Part shown: positions 53,856-63,769 of the stretch, piece by piece
Layout of the letters: every line of letters begins with the position of its first letter
Position numbering within the stretch: the first letter of the stretch is position 1
Assembly (NCBI RefSeq): GCF_027980145.1
Contig: NZ_JAMZNK010000017.1
Coordinates: forward strand, 1 to 64,000
Direction: 5' to 3'
Length of the DNA: 64,000 nucleotides
DNA from: Flavobacterium azizsancarii
Lineage (GTDB): Bacteria > Bacteroidota > Bacteroidia > Flavobacteriales > Flavobacteriaceae
The notes under the pieces: generated by a model
The model's database searches: none
The model's input: the letters and a program-made list of their open reading frames with translations, nothing else
What the model was told of the DNA's origin: nothing
Program-made: the position numbers and the translations under genes

Positions 53856-54884
53856 TTAAGTGTTACTTCTCGACGATGATTTACGAATATGTAATTCCGG
53901 TGCCAGAACCACCTTTTTTTCAATTTTAATAGTGTCCGTTTTGTCAACCTGTTCAAGGAAAACACGTGCAGACATTTTTCCCATTTCAAGAGGAGACTGA
54001 TCAACAGAAGTAATCGATAATTCCATGAATTTTGTAAAAGGCTCATTACTAAAACCCGCCACGCAAAAATCTTTAGGAATACTAATATTTCGCGCTCTTA
54101 GTTCTTGAATTGCGCCTAGGGCAGCAAAGTCACTAGATGAGAATATGGCATCTGGCGGAGTTTCTAATTGTAGCAAAATGTCAACAGCCTCTTTTCCGGC
54201 ATCAACAAAACTTTTTACAGGAAGAACATATTCTTCTTTAAAAGTCAATCCGTTATCAAGCAAAGCTTGTTTGTATCCTAAAAACCTGTTTTTGAAAATT
54301 TCAAGAGATTGATCCCCTGATAAGTGAGCAATAGATTTACAGCCTTCGTTTATTAAATGTTGCGTTGTAAGATATCCGCCTTTAAAATCATTGATAGTTA
54401 CTGAGCTAACACCATCAATATGTTTACTTCTGTCAAAAAATATAAGAGGGACATTTTTTTCTAATACGTTGCGAAAAGCACCATCATTTTCAGTAGTAAC
54501 ATCCGTAACAGACATTATAATACCATCGACTTGCGCATCTATTAGTGTATATAAATTTTCGTTTTCTCTTTTGGGGCTTTCATGTGTCTGACAAATAATT
54601 ACCTGATAACCATGAGGATGTAACTCTTCTTCGATTCCCCTGATAACAGATGCAAAAAAGTTACTGTCGATACGAGGGACAATTACTCCTATATTATTAC
54701 TTCTTCCGCTTTTTAATGCCAAAGCGAGCTTGTTTTGCTTGTAGTTCATCGAAGCAGCCGTTTTGATAACCAACTCACGCGTACTCTCTTTAATCTTGGG
54801 GTTATTGTTTAAAGCCCTTGAAACAGTAGCGGCAGTGATATTTAATTTCTCAGCAATATCGTAAATGGTTATTTTTTCGCTCAT
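53856..54884 (-). CDS. LacI-family repressor of the pectin/uronate locus
   Basis: The 342-residue product has an N-terminal LacI helix-turn-helix (about 4-50, ITIYDIAEKLNITAATVSRA and LNNNPKIKESTRELV) and a periplasmic-binding-protein-like effector domain (IGVIVPRIDSNFFASVIRGI, then DAIFSSSDFAALGAIQELRA). It is placed between the uronate genes and the GH28-SusCD operon. Operator-like palindromes occur at its own promoter and at three promoters of the locus. The effector may be KDG or a uronate intermediate, as for other pectin regulators; this is inference. Confidence 0.9.
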   Translation of the reverse strand: MSEKITIYDIAEKLNITAATVSRALNNNPKIKESTRELVIKTAASMNYKQNKLALALKSGRSNNIGVIVPRIDSNFFASVIRGIEEELHPHGYQVIICQTHESPKRENENLYTLIDAQVDGIIMSVTDVTTENDGAFRNVLEKNVPLIFFDRSKHIDGVSSVTINDFKGGYLTTQHLINEGCKSIAHLSGDQSLEIFKNRFLGYKQALLDNGLTFKEEYVLPVKSFVDAGKEAVDILLQLETPPDAIFSSSDFAALGAIQELRARNISIPKDFCVAGFSNEPFTKFMELSITSVDQSPLEMGKMSARVFLEQVDKTDTIKIEKKVVLAPELHIRKSSSRSNT

Positions 54885-54913
54885 TAAAAAAGGTTTTTCA
54901 GATTAATCTTAGA

Positions 54914-54962
54914 CAAAAATACATTTTTTTTTATAATGTTAAACAAATTGTTATCGATTACC
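54914..54962 (-). promoter_or_regulatory. lacI promoter with upstream operator-like palindrome
   Basis: On the minus strand TTTG (54944-54947), a 22-base spacer and TATTTTTG (54914-54921) form a candidate promoter. The palindrome GGTAATCGATAACA (54949-54962) lies just upstream of the -33 box, unlike the other three sites. An AAAACGTTTTCG stretch at 54977-54988 also resembles LacI-family half-sites. Confidence 0.5.
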
Positions 54963-55080
54963 ATAATTTATAATTAAAACGTTTTCGATTCTACAATGAT
55001 AATAAATTATATGTTTTTTTACATTAAATGTAAATATAATTCCTAATAAAAATTAAATATATAATTTATTTCTAAATAAA

Positions 55081-55126
55081 TTTGGTGCACTCGAAGTTAT
55101 TTTCTATTTTCGTGTAATCGATTACA
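55081..55126 (+). promoter_or_regulatory. GH28-SusCD operon promoter and LacI-type operator
   Basis: TTTG (55081-55084), a 20-base spacer and TATTTTCG (55105-55112, one mismatch to TAnnTTTG) are followed at the next base by TGTAATCGATTACA (55113-55126), a perfect 14-bp palindrome. It is the most symmetrical of the four sites. The GH28 start is 42 bases downstream. Confidence 0.8.
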
Positions 55127-55167
55127 TACATGTATTGATTTGACTTCCAAATAACAAATACTACAAG

Positions 55168-56607
55168 ATGATTGCAAACAGGATTATAGCATTGAAGAGA
55201 GTTTTAATGGTTAGTACGTTTACTGCATTGGTTTTTTCATGTGCAAAGCAAACTACAAATGTTTCTGATTCTGATCCGTGGAGAAGAATGGAACTGATTA
55301 TAAAAAGCATTCCTCAAACACAATTTCCTGATAAAACTTTTAATATTAAGGATTACGGTGCTGTAGCTGACGCAAAAACTTCCAATACTGCAGCTTTTGA
55401 AAAAGCAATAAAAGCATGTACAGAAAATGGCGGAGGAAGAGTTTTGGTTCCTGACGGTAAATATCTTACCGGCGCAATACATCTTGAAAGTAATGTGAAT
55501 TTACATTTAGAGGATAATGCTGAGATACTTTTTAGTTTAAATCCAAAAGATTATCCAATCGTTCATACCTCATGGGAAGGAACAGAACTAATGAATTATT
55601 CTCCTCTTATTTATGCTAAAAATAAAACCAATGTTGCCATAACCGGAAAAGGAACTCTTAATGGACAGGCGAACAGCACAAATTGGTGGATTTGGTCCGG
55701 AGGTAAAGATTACGGTTGGAAAAAAGGAATCCCATCACAGAATGATCCTCAAAACAGAGAAGTTTTAGTTGATATGGCGGAAAGAGGTGTTCCGGTTACT
55801 GAAAGAATTTTTGGAGAAGGACGTTATTTGCGCCCCAATTTTATAGAGTTTTTCCAGTGCAATACCGTTTTGGTAAAAGATGTAAAAGTAATCAACTCTC
55901 CGTTTTGGATCCTGCACCCTATAAAAACCAATAACATAATTATCGACGGTGTTACAGTAAACAGCCACGGACCTAACAATGATGGTTGTGATCCTGAATA
56001 TTCGCAAAATGTACTCATTAAAAACTGCACATTTAATACTGGTGACGATTGTATTGCTATAAAAGCGGGTCGTGATGCAGATGGCAGAAGAGTCGCACTG
56101 CCAAGTAAAAACATTATTGTCCAGAATTGTAAAATGGTTGATGGTCATGGCGGAGTGGTTATTGGGAGTGAAATATCTGCAGGCGTAAATAACGTTTTTG
56201 TAGAGAATTGTATCATGGACAGTCCCAATCTTGATCGTGCGATACGTATTAAAACAAATTCTAAAAGAGGAGGAGTGATTGAAAATGTCTTCGTTCGAAA
56301 TCTTGAAGTAGGCACAGTAAAAGAATGTGTTTTAAAACTGAACATGTTTTATAACGTCTACGGATCGCAAACAGGAAATTTTATTCCCACAATCAGAAAT
56401 ATCAGCCTTGAAAATATCAATGTAAAAAATGGAGGAAAATACAGTGTCTGGGCAGAAGGATACAAAGAGTCTCCGGTAGAGAATATAACTCTTAAAAACG
56501 TAGTGATTCATAAAGTAGATTCCATCTATTTATTGAAAAATGTCAAGAATATAAACTTTATTAATACTTATATCAATGAAAAAAAAGTAGCACAAATTAA
56601 AAATTAA
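55168..56607 (+). CDS. GH28 polygalacturonase-type lipoprotein
   Basis: The 479-residue product has a lipoprotein signal (lipobox VFSC, Cys25) and a right-handed beta-helix of GH28, which hydrolyses alpha-1,4-galacturonan. Active-site marks are GPNNDGCD (Asp272 and Asp275), GDDCIAIKAG (Asp293-Asp294), GHGGVVIG (His327) and RAIRIKTN (Arg360, Lys362). NND in place of the usual NTD is common in the exo-acting bacterial branch, which suggests release of monomers or short ends. It is the first gene of the SusCD operon and probably works at the cell surface or in the periplasm. Confidence 0.92.
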   Translation: MIANRIIALKRVLMVSTFTALVFSCAKQTTNVSDSDPWRRMELIIKSIPQTQFPDKTFNIKDYGAVADAKTSNTAAFEKAIKACTENGGGRVLVPDGKYLTGAIHLESNVNLHLEDNAEILFSLNPKDYPIVHTSWEGTELMNYSPLIYAKNKTNVAITGKGTLNGQANSTNWWIWSGGKDYGWKKGIPSQNDPQNREVLVDMAERGVPVTERIFGEGRYLRPNFIEFFQCNTVLVKDVKVINSPFWILHPIKTNNIIIDGVTVNSHGPNNDGCDPEYSQNVLIKNCTFNTGDDCIAIKAGRDADGRRVALPSKNIIVQNCKMVDGHGGVVIGSEISAGVNNVFVENCIMDSPNLDRAIRIKTNSKRGGVIENVFVRNLEVGTVKECVLKLNMFYNVYGSQTGNFIPTIRNISLENINVKNGGKYSVWAEGYKESPVENITLKNVVIHKVDSIYLLKNVKNINFINTYINEKKVAQIKN

Positions 56608-56641
56608 AAACTATCAATTAACCAAACTATTTAACCAAACT

Positions 56642-59600
56642 ATGAACTTAAAACGATTAACAAAGAAAAAAACAAAATACAATCTTGTATTTTTATTTTT
56701 CCTGAATTTCCTGTTGAGCACAACAATTTATGCGCAATCAACAGTAGTAGAAGGAAAAATTACAGACGCGTCGGGATTATCGCTTCCAGGTGTAAATGTC
56801 CAGGAAAAAGGAACTAAAAATGGTACCTCTACAGACTTTGAGGGAAGTTTTAAAATTAATGTAACCAATAATAAAGCAGTATTAATTTTTAGTTATTTAG
56901 GATTTCAGACACAAGAAGTTAGTGTTGCAGGAAAATCAAGATTAAATGTGAGCCTTTCAGAGCAATCCAACTCACTTAATGAAGTTGTGGTCGTAGGATA
57001 CGGATCTGTAAAGAAAACAGATCTTACAGGATCAGTAAGTACTATTAGTGCGGCGACAATTACAGAAAGAAATACGACAAGTGCATTAGAAGCAATTCAG
57101 GGAAGCACACCGGGAGTTCAGATTTCATCCAGTTCAGGGCGTGTGGGAGATGGATTTAAGGTAGTAATTAGAGGTAATAACTCCTTATTGGCAGATTCGA
57201 ACAATCCAAATGTATTAGGATCAACACCTTTGTATGTAGTTGATGGTGTGCCAATGGACGGAATTGACTTTTTGAATCCACAGGATATTGCCAGAATGGA
57301 TGTACTGAAAGACGCATCTTCGGCTGCAATTTACGGTTCAAGAGGATCCAATGGGGTTATCATTGTGACTACTAAAAGCGGAATAAATGCTAAACCAGGT
57401 ATCAATGTAACTTTTGACTCTTCTTATGGTACTAAAACTGCTGCAAGATTACCGGAAATGATGTCGGGCTCAGAATGGTGGAAATTTCACCAGGTGGCTT
57501 ATATGAGCGCAACACCACAAACACAAACACCAGCCCAGTTAGCAACATTGGCAGGAAATCAAAGTCCTCTGTTGGTATCAAGAGCCAATAGCGGTTATAA
57601 TTTTGACTGGTACGATGCAGTTCTTAAACCGGGAATGACCCAAAACAATTATTTGAATATTTCAGGGCGTTCAGAATCCGGATTGAGTTATAACATGGGA
57701 TTCGGTATTCAGAGCGACGAAGGATTAGTTGATAATGACGGTACTGATAAATACTCGTTCAAATTAGGTTTAAACCATAAGATAAACGACAAATTTTCTA
57801 CAGGAGCAAATGTTACAATAGCACATGTTGATACACAATTTGGTAGTGATTTAGCCATGCAGGATGCATTTAGATTAAGCCCTTTAATGTCGCCTTGGTC
57901 AGTAGATGCCAGCGGAAAAGAGAATGTAGGTTCTTTGTTTTTCTTACCGGGTAAATTAACCTACCCTGACGGATCATGGGCAATTAATAAAACCAGTGCT
58001 GTAAACCCGTTAATGGAGATTGCCAATTCATCTCAGCTTGAAAAAACCTGGCAGACCGTTGGAAATGCATATATGCAATACCAGCCATTAAAATGGTTAA
58101 CGTTCAAAACGACATTTTCTGCAGGAGTTCAAAATACAACTACAAGTACAGCTTATACAGCACAGACTAATGCAGGGGTAACATTAAACGGAAAAAATTC
58201 AGCATCAATTAAAACCTATAATAATTTTAATTATACATGGGATAATCAGATTGATTTGAAACACACTTTTAATGATGTTCACGATTTTAGCTTATTATTA
58301 TTGCAGAGTTCTTATTCTAATACAGATGAAAACTCTTATATGTATTCTAATAACCAACCTTTTGATGTAGGATCAAATAATATGGGTTCAGGAGTTCAGA
58401 CCAGTTATAATATAACTTCAGGATATGCAAAAAATACCTTAAGTTCTTATGCCGTTCGTTTGAACTATACTTTTAGAGACAAATATTTATTAACAGCTTC
58501 TAACAGATGGGATGGTTCGTCCGTTTTATCAGCAGATAATAAGTGGCAAAGTTTTCCATCTGTAGCCTTAGGATGGAAAATTAGTAAAGAATCATTTTTA
58601 TCAAGTAGCGCCGTAATTTCTGATTTGAAATTGAGAGCGAGTTTAGGATATACAGGAAATGATAATGTTGCCCCTTATACATCACAAGCTTTATTAAATC
58701 AGCAAACTTTTTATGCTAACGGAGCAAATGTAGTATCAGGATGGCAGTCTGAAAATCTTGCCAATCAAAATTTAACATGGGAAAAAACCAGAGAGATCAA
58801 TTTAGGTATTGATTTTGGATTCTTAAAAAACAGAATTACAGGTAGTGTTGATGTTTACGACAGATTATCAGACGATTTGATTTACAAACAACAATTGCCA
58901 CTGGAAACAGGATGGAAAAACACTTTCTCGAATGTGGGTTCTGTAAGCAATAAAGGGATCGAGGTTTTATTAACTACAAAAAATATAAAATCTAAAAATG
59001 TAAACTGGGAAACGACTTTTACCTTTACTAAAAACGTAAACAAGTTAGAGTCTATCTACAATCAGGACAAAGTAAGTGATATTGGAAACAAACTGATTTT
59101 AGGTTCAGAAATAAATCCAAATTACAACTACGTATATGATGGTGTTTGGCAGGAAAGCGAAGCAGCTCAGGCAGCAGCTTTTGGTATGGCACCGGGACAA
59201 GCGAGACCCAAAGATCTAAACGGAGACGGTAAATTTAATGCTGATGACAGACAAGTAATCGGTAACGCAAATCCGCAGTGGCAAGGAAGTTTTTATTCTA
59301 AATTAACAGTAGGTCAATTTGATTTTAACTTCTCTGTAATCACAAGCCAGGGTCAAACAGTATTGAGTACTTTTCATCAAAATTTTGCTGACGTAAGTGA
59401 CAGAGGCCGTCAAAAAATTAAAATGGATTATTTTATTCCAACAAACGCAACAGGTATTGAAGCGAATGCAAACAATACAAATCCACGACCAGGACCCGTT
59501 GCAACTGGTGCAGGTGCTTATTGGACTTCTTTATTTGGTTACTATAGAGATGCATCTTATGTTAAAATTAAAAATATCTCTCTAGGATATACTTTTAATT

Positions 59601-59773
59601 CTGAATTACTAAAAAGATTAAAAATGAGTAATTTAAGAATTTATGTAAATGTTTTAGACCCATTTGTATTTACAAATTTTGACGGATATGATCCGGAATG
59701 GGCAGGTTCTAATTTTGGTATCAACCGACCTGCATCTGTTACTACACAATTGGGTTTAAGTGTTAAATTTTAA
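56642..59773 (+). CDS. SusC/RagA-type TonB-dependent oligosaccharide transporter
   Basis: The 1043-residue product has a signal peptide ending TTIYAQS, a CarboxypepD_reg-like domain (about 38-112, GKITDASGLSLPGVNVQEKG), the TonB box and plug start NEVVVVGYGSVKKTDLTGSV, SusC signatures TPLYVVDGVPMDG and DASSAAIYGSRGSNGVIIVT, and a 22-strand barrel closing with TTQLGLSVKF. It imports oligosaccharides together with the SusD partner encoded 11 bases downstream. Its genomic setting points to galacturonan or rhamnogalacturonan fragments. Confidence 0.95.
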   Translation: MNLKRLTKKKTKYNLVFLFFLNFLLSTTIYAQSTVVEGKITDASGLSLPGVNVQEKGTKNGTSTDFEGSFKINVTNNKAVLIFSYLGFQTQEVSVAGKSRLNVSLSEQSNSLNEVVVVGYGSVKKTDLTGSVSTISAATITERNTTSALEAIQGSTPGVQISSSSGRVGDGFKVVIRGNNSLLADSNNPNVLGSTPLYVVDGVPMDGIDFLNPQDIARMDVLKDASSAAIYGSRGSNGVIIVTTKSGINAKPGINVTFDSSYGTKTAARLPEMMSGSEWWKFHQVAYMSATPQTQTPAQLATLAGNQSPLLVSRANSGYNFDWYDAVLKPGMTQNNYLNISGRSESGLSYNMGFGIQSDEGLVDNDGTDKYSFKLGLNHKINDKFSTGANVTIAHVDTQFGSDLAMQDAFRLSPLMSPWSVDASGKENVGSLFFLPGKLTYPDGSWAINKTSAVNPLMEIANSSQLEKTWQTVGNAYMQYQPLKWLTFKTTFSAGVQNTTTSTAYTAQTNAGVTLNGKNSASIKTYNNFNYTWDNQIDLKHTFNDVHDFSLLLLQSSYSNTDENSYMYSNNQPFDVGSNNMGSGVQTSYNITSGYAKNTLSSYAVRLNYTFRDKYLLTASNRWDGSSVLSADNKWQSFPSVALGWKISKESFLSSSAVISDLKLRASLGYTGNDNVAPYTSQALLNQQTFYANGANVVSGWQSENLANQNLTWEKTREINLGIDFGFLKNRITGSVDVYDRLSDDLIYKQQLPLETGWKNTFSNVGSVSNKGIEVLLTTKNIKSKNVNWETTFTFTKNVNKLESIYNQDKVSDIGNKLILGSEINPNYNYVYDGVWQESEAAQAAAFGMAPGQARPKDLNGDGKFNADDRQVIGNANPQWQGSFYSKLTVGQFDFNFSVITSQGQTVLSTFHQNFADVSDRGRQKIKMDYFIPTNATGIEANANNTNPRPGPVATGAGAYWTSLFGYYRDASYVKIKNISLGYTFNSELLKRLKMSNLRIYVNVLDPFVFTNFDGYDPEWAGSNFGINRPASVTTQLGLSVKF

Positions 59774-59784
59774 TAAGATATAAA

Positions 59785-61470
59785 ATGAAAAAAATAATAT
59801 TAGTTTTAGGAATAATCGTTACTGCTTTCAGTTCATGTAGTGACTACATCGAAGAAGAAAGTCTTTCGAATGTACCTGCCGACGAAACATATAAAACAGC
59901 ATCAGGATTTCAGTTATTAGTAAATTCAGACTATGCGAGACTAAAAGGAATTTATGGAGGAAATCCATGGTTGTTTGAATCCGGTACAGATATGTATGCT
60001 GAGGGAAGGACTCCGGAACCAGCCGGTATCAGTCAATATACATTATTGATTCCGTCTGCGGCAAACGTCGATGATTTGTATACGTCATGTTACCAACAGA
60101 TTCAGTCTGTAAACAAAACAGTCTACTATTCGACAATAACAGAGCAAACAGCAAGTTTAAACTCTCTTGTTGGTGAGGCACGATTTTTAAGAGCCAATGC
60201 TTATTTTTTATTGGTTCAGACTTATGGTGGAGTTCCAATTGTTCTGGATAACATTACTTCTGCGGTTTTATCTTTCAAAAGAAATACAGCCCAAGAAGTG
60301 TACACACAAATTATCGCAGATCTGGATGCTTCTTTAGCTGCTGTAGGAACCGGTGCATATGCTGCAACAGGAAAAGTAAATAAAAGAGCTGTAAACGATT
60401 TATTGGCAAAAGTATATTTAACAAGAGGATACGAAACTTTTGGTACTCCTGCAGATTTTACAAAAGCAGCGGCTTATGCTGATGCTGCAATCGCGGGTCA
60501 GGCACTAAATATTCCTTTTAATCAATTATTCGTGACTACTGCAACAAGCGATAATGATTTGAATGCAGAGACAATATTCTCAGTGCAGTATGATAAAAAT
60601 TCTACAAGTACAGATCCTACAAAATTAGGAAACAATCAGTTTTACTATTTCAGTTCGTACTTAGGAGGTGCAGAAACAGGAGCGCCGTTAAGAAGCTACA
60701 ATTTATGCCCAACAACTTATGCATTAGGTTTATACGAAAAAGGAGATAAAAGATGGGACGCTACCTTTATGACAGAAATTCTGGAAGAAACAGTAACTGT
60801 TGACGGTAAAGCGAAGACAAATCTATATTTTCCTTATTACAGACCTGCAAATGCGAGTGCAGTAAAAGTAAGACACTTTTATGAGCCAAAATGGTTTACT
60901 GCTGCAGATAAAGCAGCCTGGATGACAGCAAATGCAGCAAGAAGAGCGACAACTTTTGTATACCATCCGTGGGGAGAATATGGAGCTGATCATACCCTGA
61001 TTGACAATCGTGATTGTTATACTATCCCGGTTAAGAAATTTGATGATGCAAATCCAACAACACCTTCAAGTACAGGTCCTGTAAGTACAAGAGATATTAT
61101 TGTATCAAGATTGGGAGAAACCTATTTAATTGCGGCAGAAGCTTATTTTAAAGCTGGAAATCCTACAACTGGTTTAGATCGTTTAAACGAAGTGAGAAGA
61201 AGAGCAGGTGTAGCAAATGCAACTATAGGACAGTTTAATATCGATTATATCTTAGATGAAAGAGGTAGAGAACTGGTAGGAGAATACAAACGTTGGTTCG
61301 ATCTAAAACGTACCGGTACATTAGTAGACAGAGCTTCGGCTTATAATTATAAAATTAAGGCAGCCAATTTTGTTGGAGTAGATGGTAAACTTAAAATTTT
61401 AAGACCAATTCCACAAACAGCGCTTGATTTAAATCAAAACAAGGATTTTCCTCAGAATCCTGGTTATTAG
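59785..61470 (+). CDS. SusD/RagB-type surface glycan-binding lipoprotein
   Basis: The 561-residue product has a lipoprotein signal (lipobox FSSC, Cys18), an N-terminal SusD-like region with GEARFLRANAYFLLVQTYGG, TPR-like helices, and the SusD/RagB C-terminal domain. The latter shows ETYLIAAEAYFKAGNPTTGL, LNEVRRRAG, and DERGRELVGEYKRWFDLKRT, ending in PIPQTALDLNQNKDFPQNPG. It forms the lid of the SusC transporter encoded just upstream. Substrate is inferred to be pectin fragments from its neighbours. Confidence 0.95.
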   Translation: MKKIILVLGIIVTAFSSCSDYIEEESLSNVPADETYKTASGFQLLVNSDYARLKGIYGGNPWLFESGTDMYAEGRTPEPAGISQYTLLIPSAANVDDLYTSCYQQIQSVNKTVYYSTITEQTASLNSLVGEARFLRANAYFLLVQTYGGVPIVLDNITSAVLSFKRNTAQEVYTQIIADLDASLAAVGTGAYAATGKVNKRAVNDLLAKVYLTRGYETFGTPADFTKAAAYADAAIAGQALNIPFNQLFVTTATSDNDLNAETIFSVQYDKNSTSTDPTKLGNNQFYYFSSYLGGAETGAPLRSYNLCPTTYALGLYEKGDKRWDATFMTEILEETVTVDGKAKTNLYFPYYRPANASAVKVRHFYEPKWFTAADKAAWMTANAARRATTFVYHPWGEYGADHTLIDNRDCYTIPVKKFDDANPTTPSSTGPVSTRDIIVSRLGETYLIAAEAYFKAGNPTTGLDRLNEVRRRAGVANATIGQFNIDYILDERGRELVGEYKRWFDLKRTGTLVDRASAYNYKIKAANFVGVDGKLKILRPIPQTALDLNQNKDFPQNPGY

Positions 61471-61513
61471 TAATTTTAAAATTTTTGAGGTTTAGTTTTT
61501 TTGAAGAAGTTAA

Positions 61514-61542
61514 AAAGGAGTTCGGTCATATCGGACTCCTTT
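61514..61542 (+). terminator. Hairpin after susD, possible attenuator
   Basis: AAAGGAGTTCGG pairs with TCGGACTCCTTT over 12 positions (two wobble pairs) around TCATA. The T-run after it is short (TTTCTTAA), so partial termination between SusCD and the downstream enzymes is more likely than a full stop. Confidence 0.6.
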
Positions 61543-61568
61543 CTTAACGAAATACCAGTGCACCGGAA

Positions 61569-62504
61569 ATGAAAAGATTATTAATTGTTTTATTGCTTTT
61601 TTCTAAGGGTATTATAGCGCAAAGTCACTATAGTACAGATACATCGTACACCGTAAAGAGTACCTATGCAAAACTAATTAAGAAATATCCTTTTATAAAA
61701 ATTGCTGAAGGTAATAAAGCAATAAATGATACTCATATTAAGAATATAGTTTACTGTCAGGACAAAAACAGAGCATTACATTTAGATGCTTTTTTTAATA
61801 AAAATAAAAAAAGAAATCCGGGCGTGATCCTGATTCATGGCGGCGGATGGAGATCAGGAAATAAAGATCAAATGCAGGTTTTGGCACAAGAAATAACATC
61901 AAAAGGTTATTCTTGTTTTGCAATAGAATACAGATTATCACTTGAGGCAAAATATCCACAAGGGATTTATGATGTAAAAAATGCGATTAAATTTATAAAA
62001 GATAATGCGAAAAAATTCAATGTAGATCCAAACAAAATTGCAGTTCTGGGATGCTCTTCGGGAGGTCAGATGGCAGCTTTGATTGGTACAACAAATGAAG
62101 ATTTAGCTTTTGAAGATCTACAACACAAAAGTAAATCTTCTTCGAAAGTTCAGGCAATTATCGATGTAGATGGAATTCTCGCTTTTAAACATCCCGAATC
62201 TGAAGAAGGCCAAATGGCAGCTTTTTGGCTCAGCGGAACCTACGACGAAAATCCGGAAAACTGGAAACAGGCATCGGCATTAAATCATGCTAATAAAAAT
62301 ACACCGCCAACACTGTTTATCAACAGCAGTTTTGATCGGTTTCATGCCGGAAGAGACGATATGATTGCAGTTTTAAATCAGAACAAGATTTATAATGAAG
62401 TAAAAACAATTCAGAATTCGCCTCATTCTTTTTGGTTTTTTAAACCCTGGCTAGATGAAACGGTGGTTTATACCACACAATTTTTAGACAGAGTATTTGA
62501 ATAA
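61569..62504 (+). CDS. Secreted alpha/beta-hydrolase esterase
   Basis: The 311-residue product has a signal peptide (ending KGIIAQ), the HGGGW oxyanion motif (90-94), nucleophile elbow GCSSGG (Ser163), and a late SPHSF with a candidate catalytic histidine. It belongs to the BD-FAE/acetylesterase-like hydrolases, the same broad group as the esterase at the other end of the locus, with low identity between the two. Between SusD and GH105 genes a role in deacetylating rhamnogalacturonan or pectin oligosaccharides is likely. The true substrate is not shown by sequence. Confidence 0.85.
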   Translation: MKRLLIVLLLFSKGIIAQSHYSTDTSYTVKSTYAKLIKKYPFIKIAEGNKAINDTHIKNIVYCQDKNRALHLDAFFNKNKKRNPGVILIHGGGWRSGNKDQMQVLAQEITSKGYSCFAIEYRLSLEAKYPQGIYDVKNAIKFIKDNAKKFNVDPNKIAVLGCSSGGQMAALIGTTNEDLAFEDLQHKSKSSSKVQAIIDVDGILAFKHPESEEGQMAAFWLSGTYDENPENWKQASALNHANKNTPPTLFINSSFDRFHAGRDDMIAVLNQNKIYNEVKTIQNSPHSFWFFKPWLDETVVYTTQFLDRVFE

Positions 62505-62539
62505 TTTAGAATAAAAAAACAGTATTAAAATATAATTTT

Positions 62540-63754
62540 ATGTTTAAATCGACTTTTATAAAAATCAATTTTACCCAAAGTATCATGGTTCTGCTATTGA
62601 TTTTTAGTAGTAAGATAATGGCTCAGACGAATCAAAATGCTGTTCTTGCTGATAATCTAAAATGGTCAGAAAGAACAGCACTTACCATTTTAAGCAAGTA
62701 CCCAAAAGCGTACCGGATTGACGGAACAGAAAAGCCAAAATGGGATTATAAAATGGGTTTGGTTTTGTCAGCTTTTGAAAAATTATACCAGAAAACAAAT
62801 GATAAAAAGTATTTTGATTATATCAAAGAATATGCTGATGAATTGATAGATTCAAATGGAAATATCATCAAATACGATATAAAAGAATACAATATCGATT
62901 GTGCAAATCCGGGTAAATTACTTTTTAATCTATATGATAAAACAAAGGATGAGCGCTATCTTAAAGTTATTAAACAATTAAGAGCCCAACTCCAGACTCA
63001 GCCCAGAACCACAAGCGGAGGATTCTGGCACAAACAAATTTATCCCAACCAAATGTGGATTGATGGTTTGTATATGGCAGAACCATTCTACACGCAATAT
63101 ACCGTGAAGTTCGAAAATGGTAAAGCTTTAGATGATATTGCCAAACAATTTGAGCTGGTTCAAAATCATCTTGCAGATAAAAAAACAGGATTGGTTTTTC
63201 AGGCCTGGGATGAAAGCAAAGAAATTGCATGGGCAAATCCTGAAACGGGAACTTCTCCCACAATTTGGGGACGCGGCATTGGCTGGTACATGATGGCGCT
63301 GGTAGAAACATTAGATTATTATCCAAAGACACATCCAAAATATAAAGTGCTGAGAGGATATCTGAATCAAATTACAAAAAGTGCAGATCAGTACAAAAGT
63401 ACTTCTGGATTATGGTATCAGGTGGCTGACAAACCGGATTTGAAAGATAATTATCTTGAATCTTCCTCTTCGGCAATGATTATCTATGCGTTGGCAAAAG
63501 GAGCAGATAAAGGTTATTTAGCTTCAAACTATAAAAAGGTGGCTCAAAAATCATTTGACGCCTACCTTAAAGAATTTGTCAAAAAAGATGATAAAGGACA
63601 AGTAATGATTTCAAATGTATCATCGAATGTTGGTTTAGGAGGAAAACCATTTCGTGACGGTACAAATGATTATTATATAAAAAGTAAAGCAAAAGACAGT
63701 AGTTCACCGGCTCTGGCAGCATTTATGTTAAGCGCAATCGAATTGAATAAATAA
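62540..63754 (+). CDS. GH105 unsaturated rhamnogalacturonyl hydrolase
   Basis: The 404-residue product has a signal peptide (ending SSKIMAQ) and an (alpha/alpha)6-barrel of the GH88/GH105 type. KWDYKMGLVLSAFEKL lies near the N terminus, NQMWIDGLYMAEPFY carries the catalytic aspartate (Asp175), and WGRGIGWYMMALVETLDYYP and LESSSSAMIIYALAKG follow. GH105 enzymes remove the unsaturated galacturonyl residue left by lyases and thus feed KduI. A paralogue starts 15 bases downstream. Confidence 0.93.
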   Translation: MFKSTFIKINFTQSIMVLLLIFSSKIMAQTNQNAVLADNLKWSERTALTILSKYPKAYRIDGTEKPKWDYKMGLVLSAFEKLYQKTNDKKYFDYIKEYADELIDSNGNIIKYDIKEYNIDCANPGKLLFNLYDKTKDERYLKVIKQLRAQLQTQPRTTSGGFWHKQIYPNQMWIDGLYMAEPFYTQYTVKFENGKALDDIAKQFELVQNHLADKKTGLVFQAWDESKEIAWANPETGTSPTIWGRGIGWYMMALVETLDYYPKTHPKYKVLRGYLNQITKSADQYKSTSGLWYQVADKPDLKDNYLESSSSAMIIYALAKGADKGYLASNYKKVAQKSFDAYLKEFVKKDDKGQVMISNVSSNVGLGGKPFRDGTNDYYIKSKAKDSSSPALAAFMLSAIELNK

Positions 63755-63769
63755 TTAAGGATTCAGGAT

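Noticed and set aside
62970..63338. 122-codon open frame antisense to the GH105 gene
   Set aside because: It lies wholly within the GH105 catalytic region, is rich in Cys, Phe and Trp from complementary codons, and has no plausible domain.
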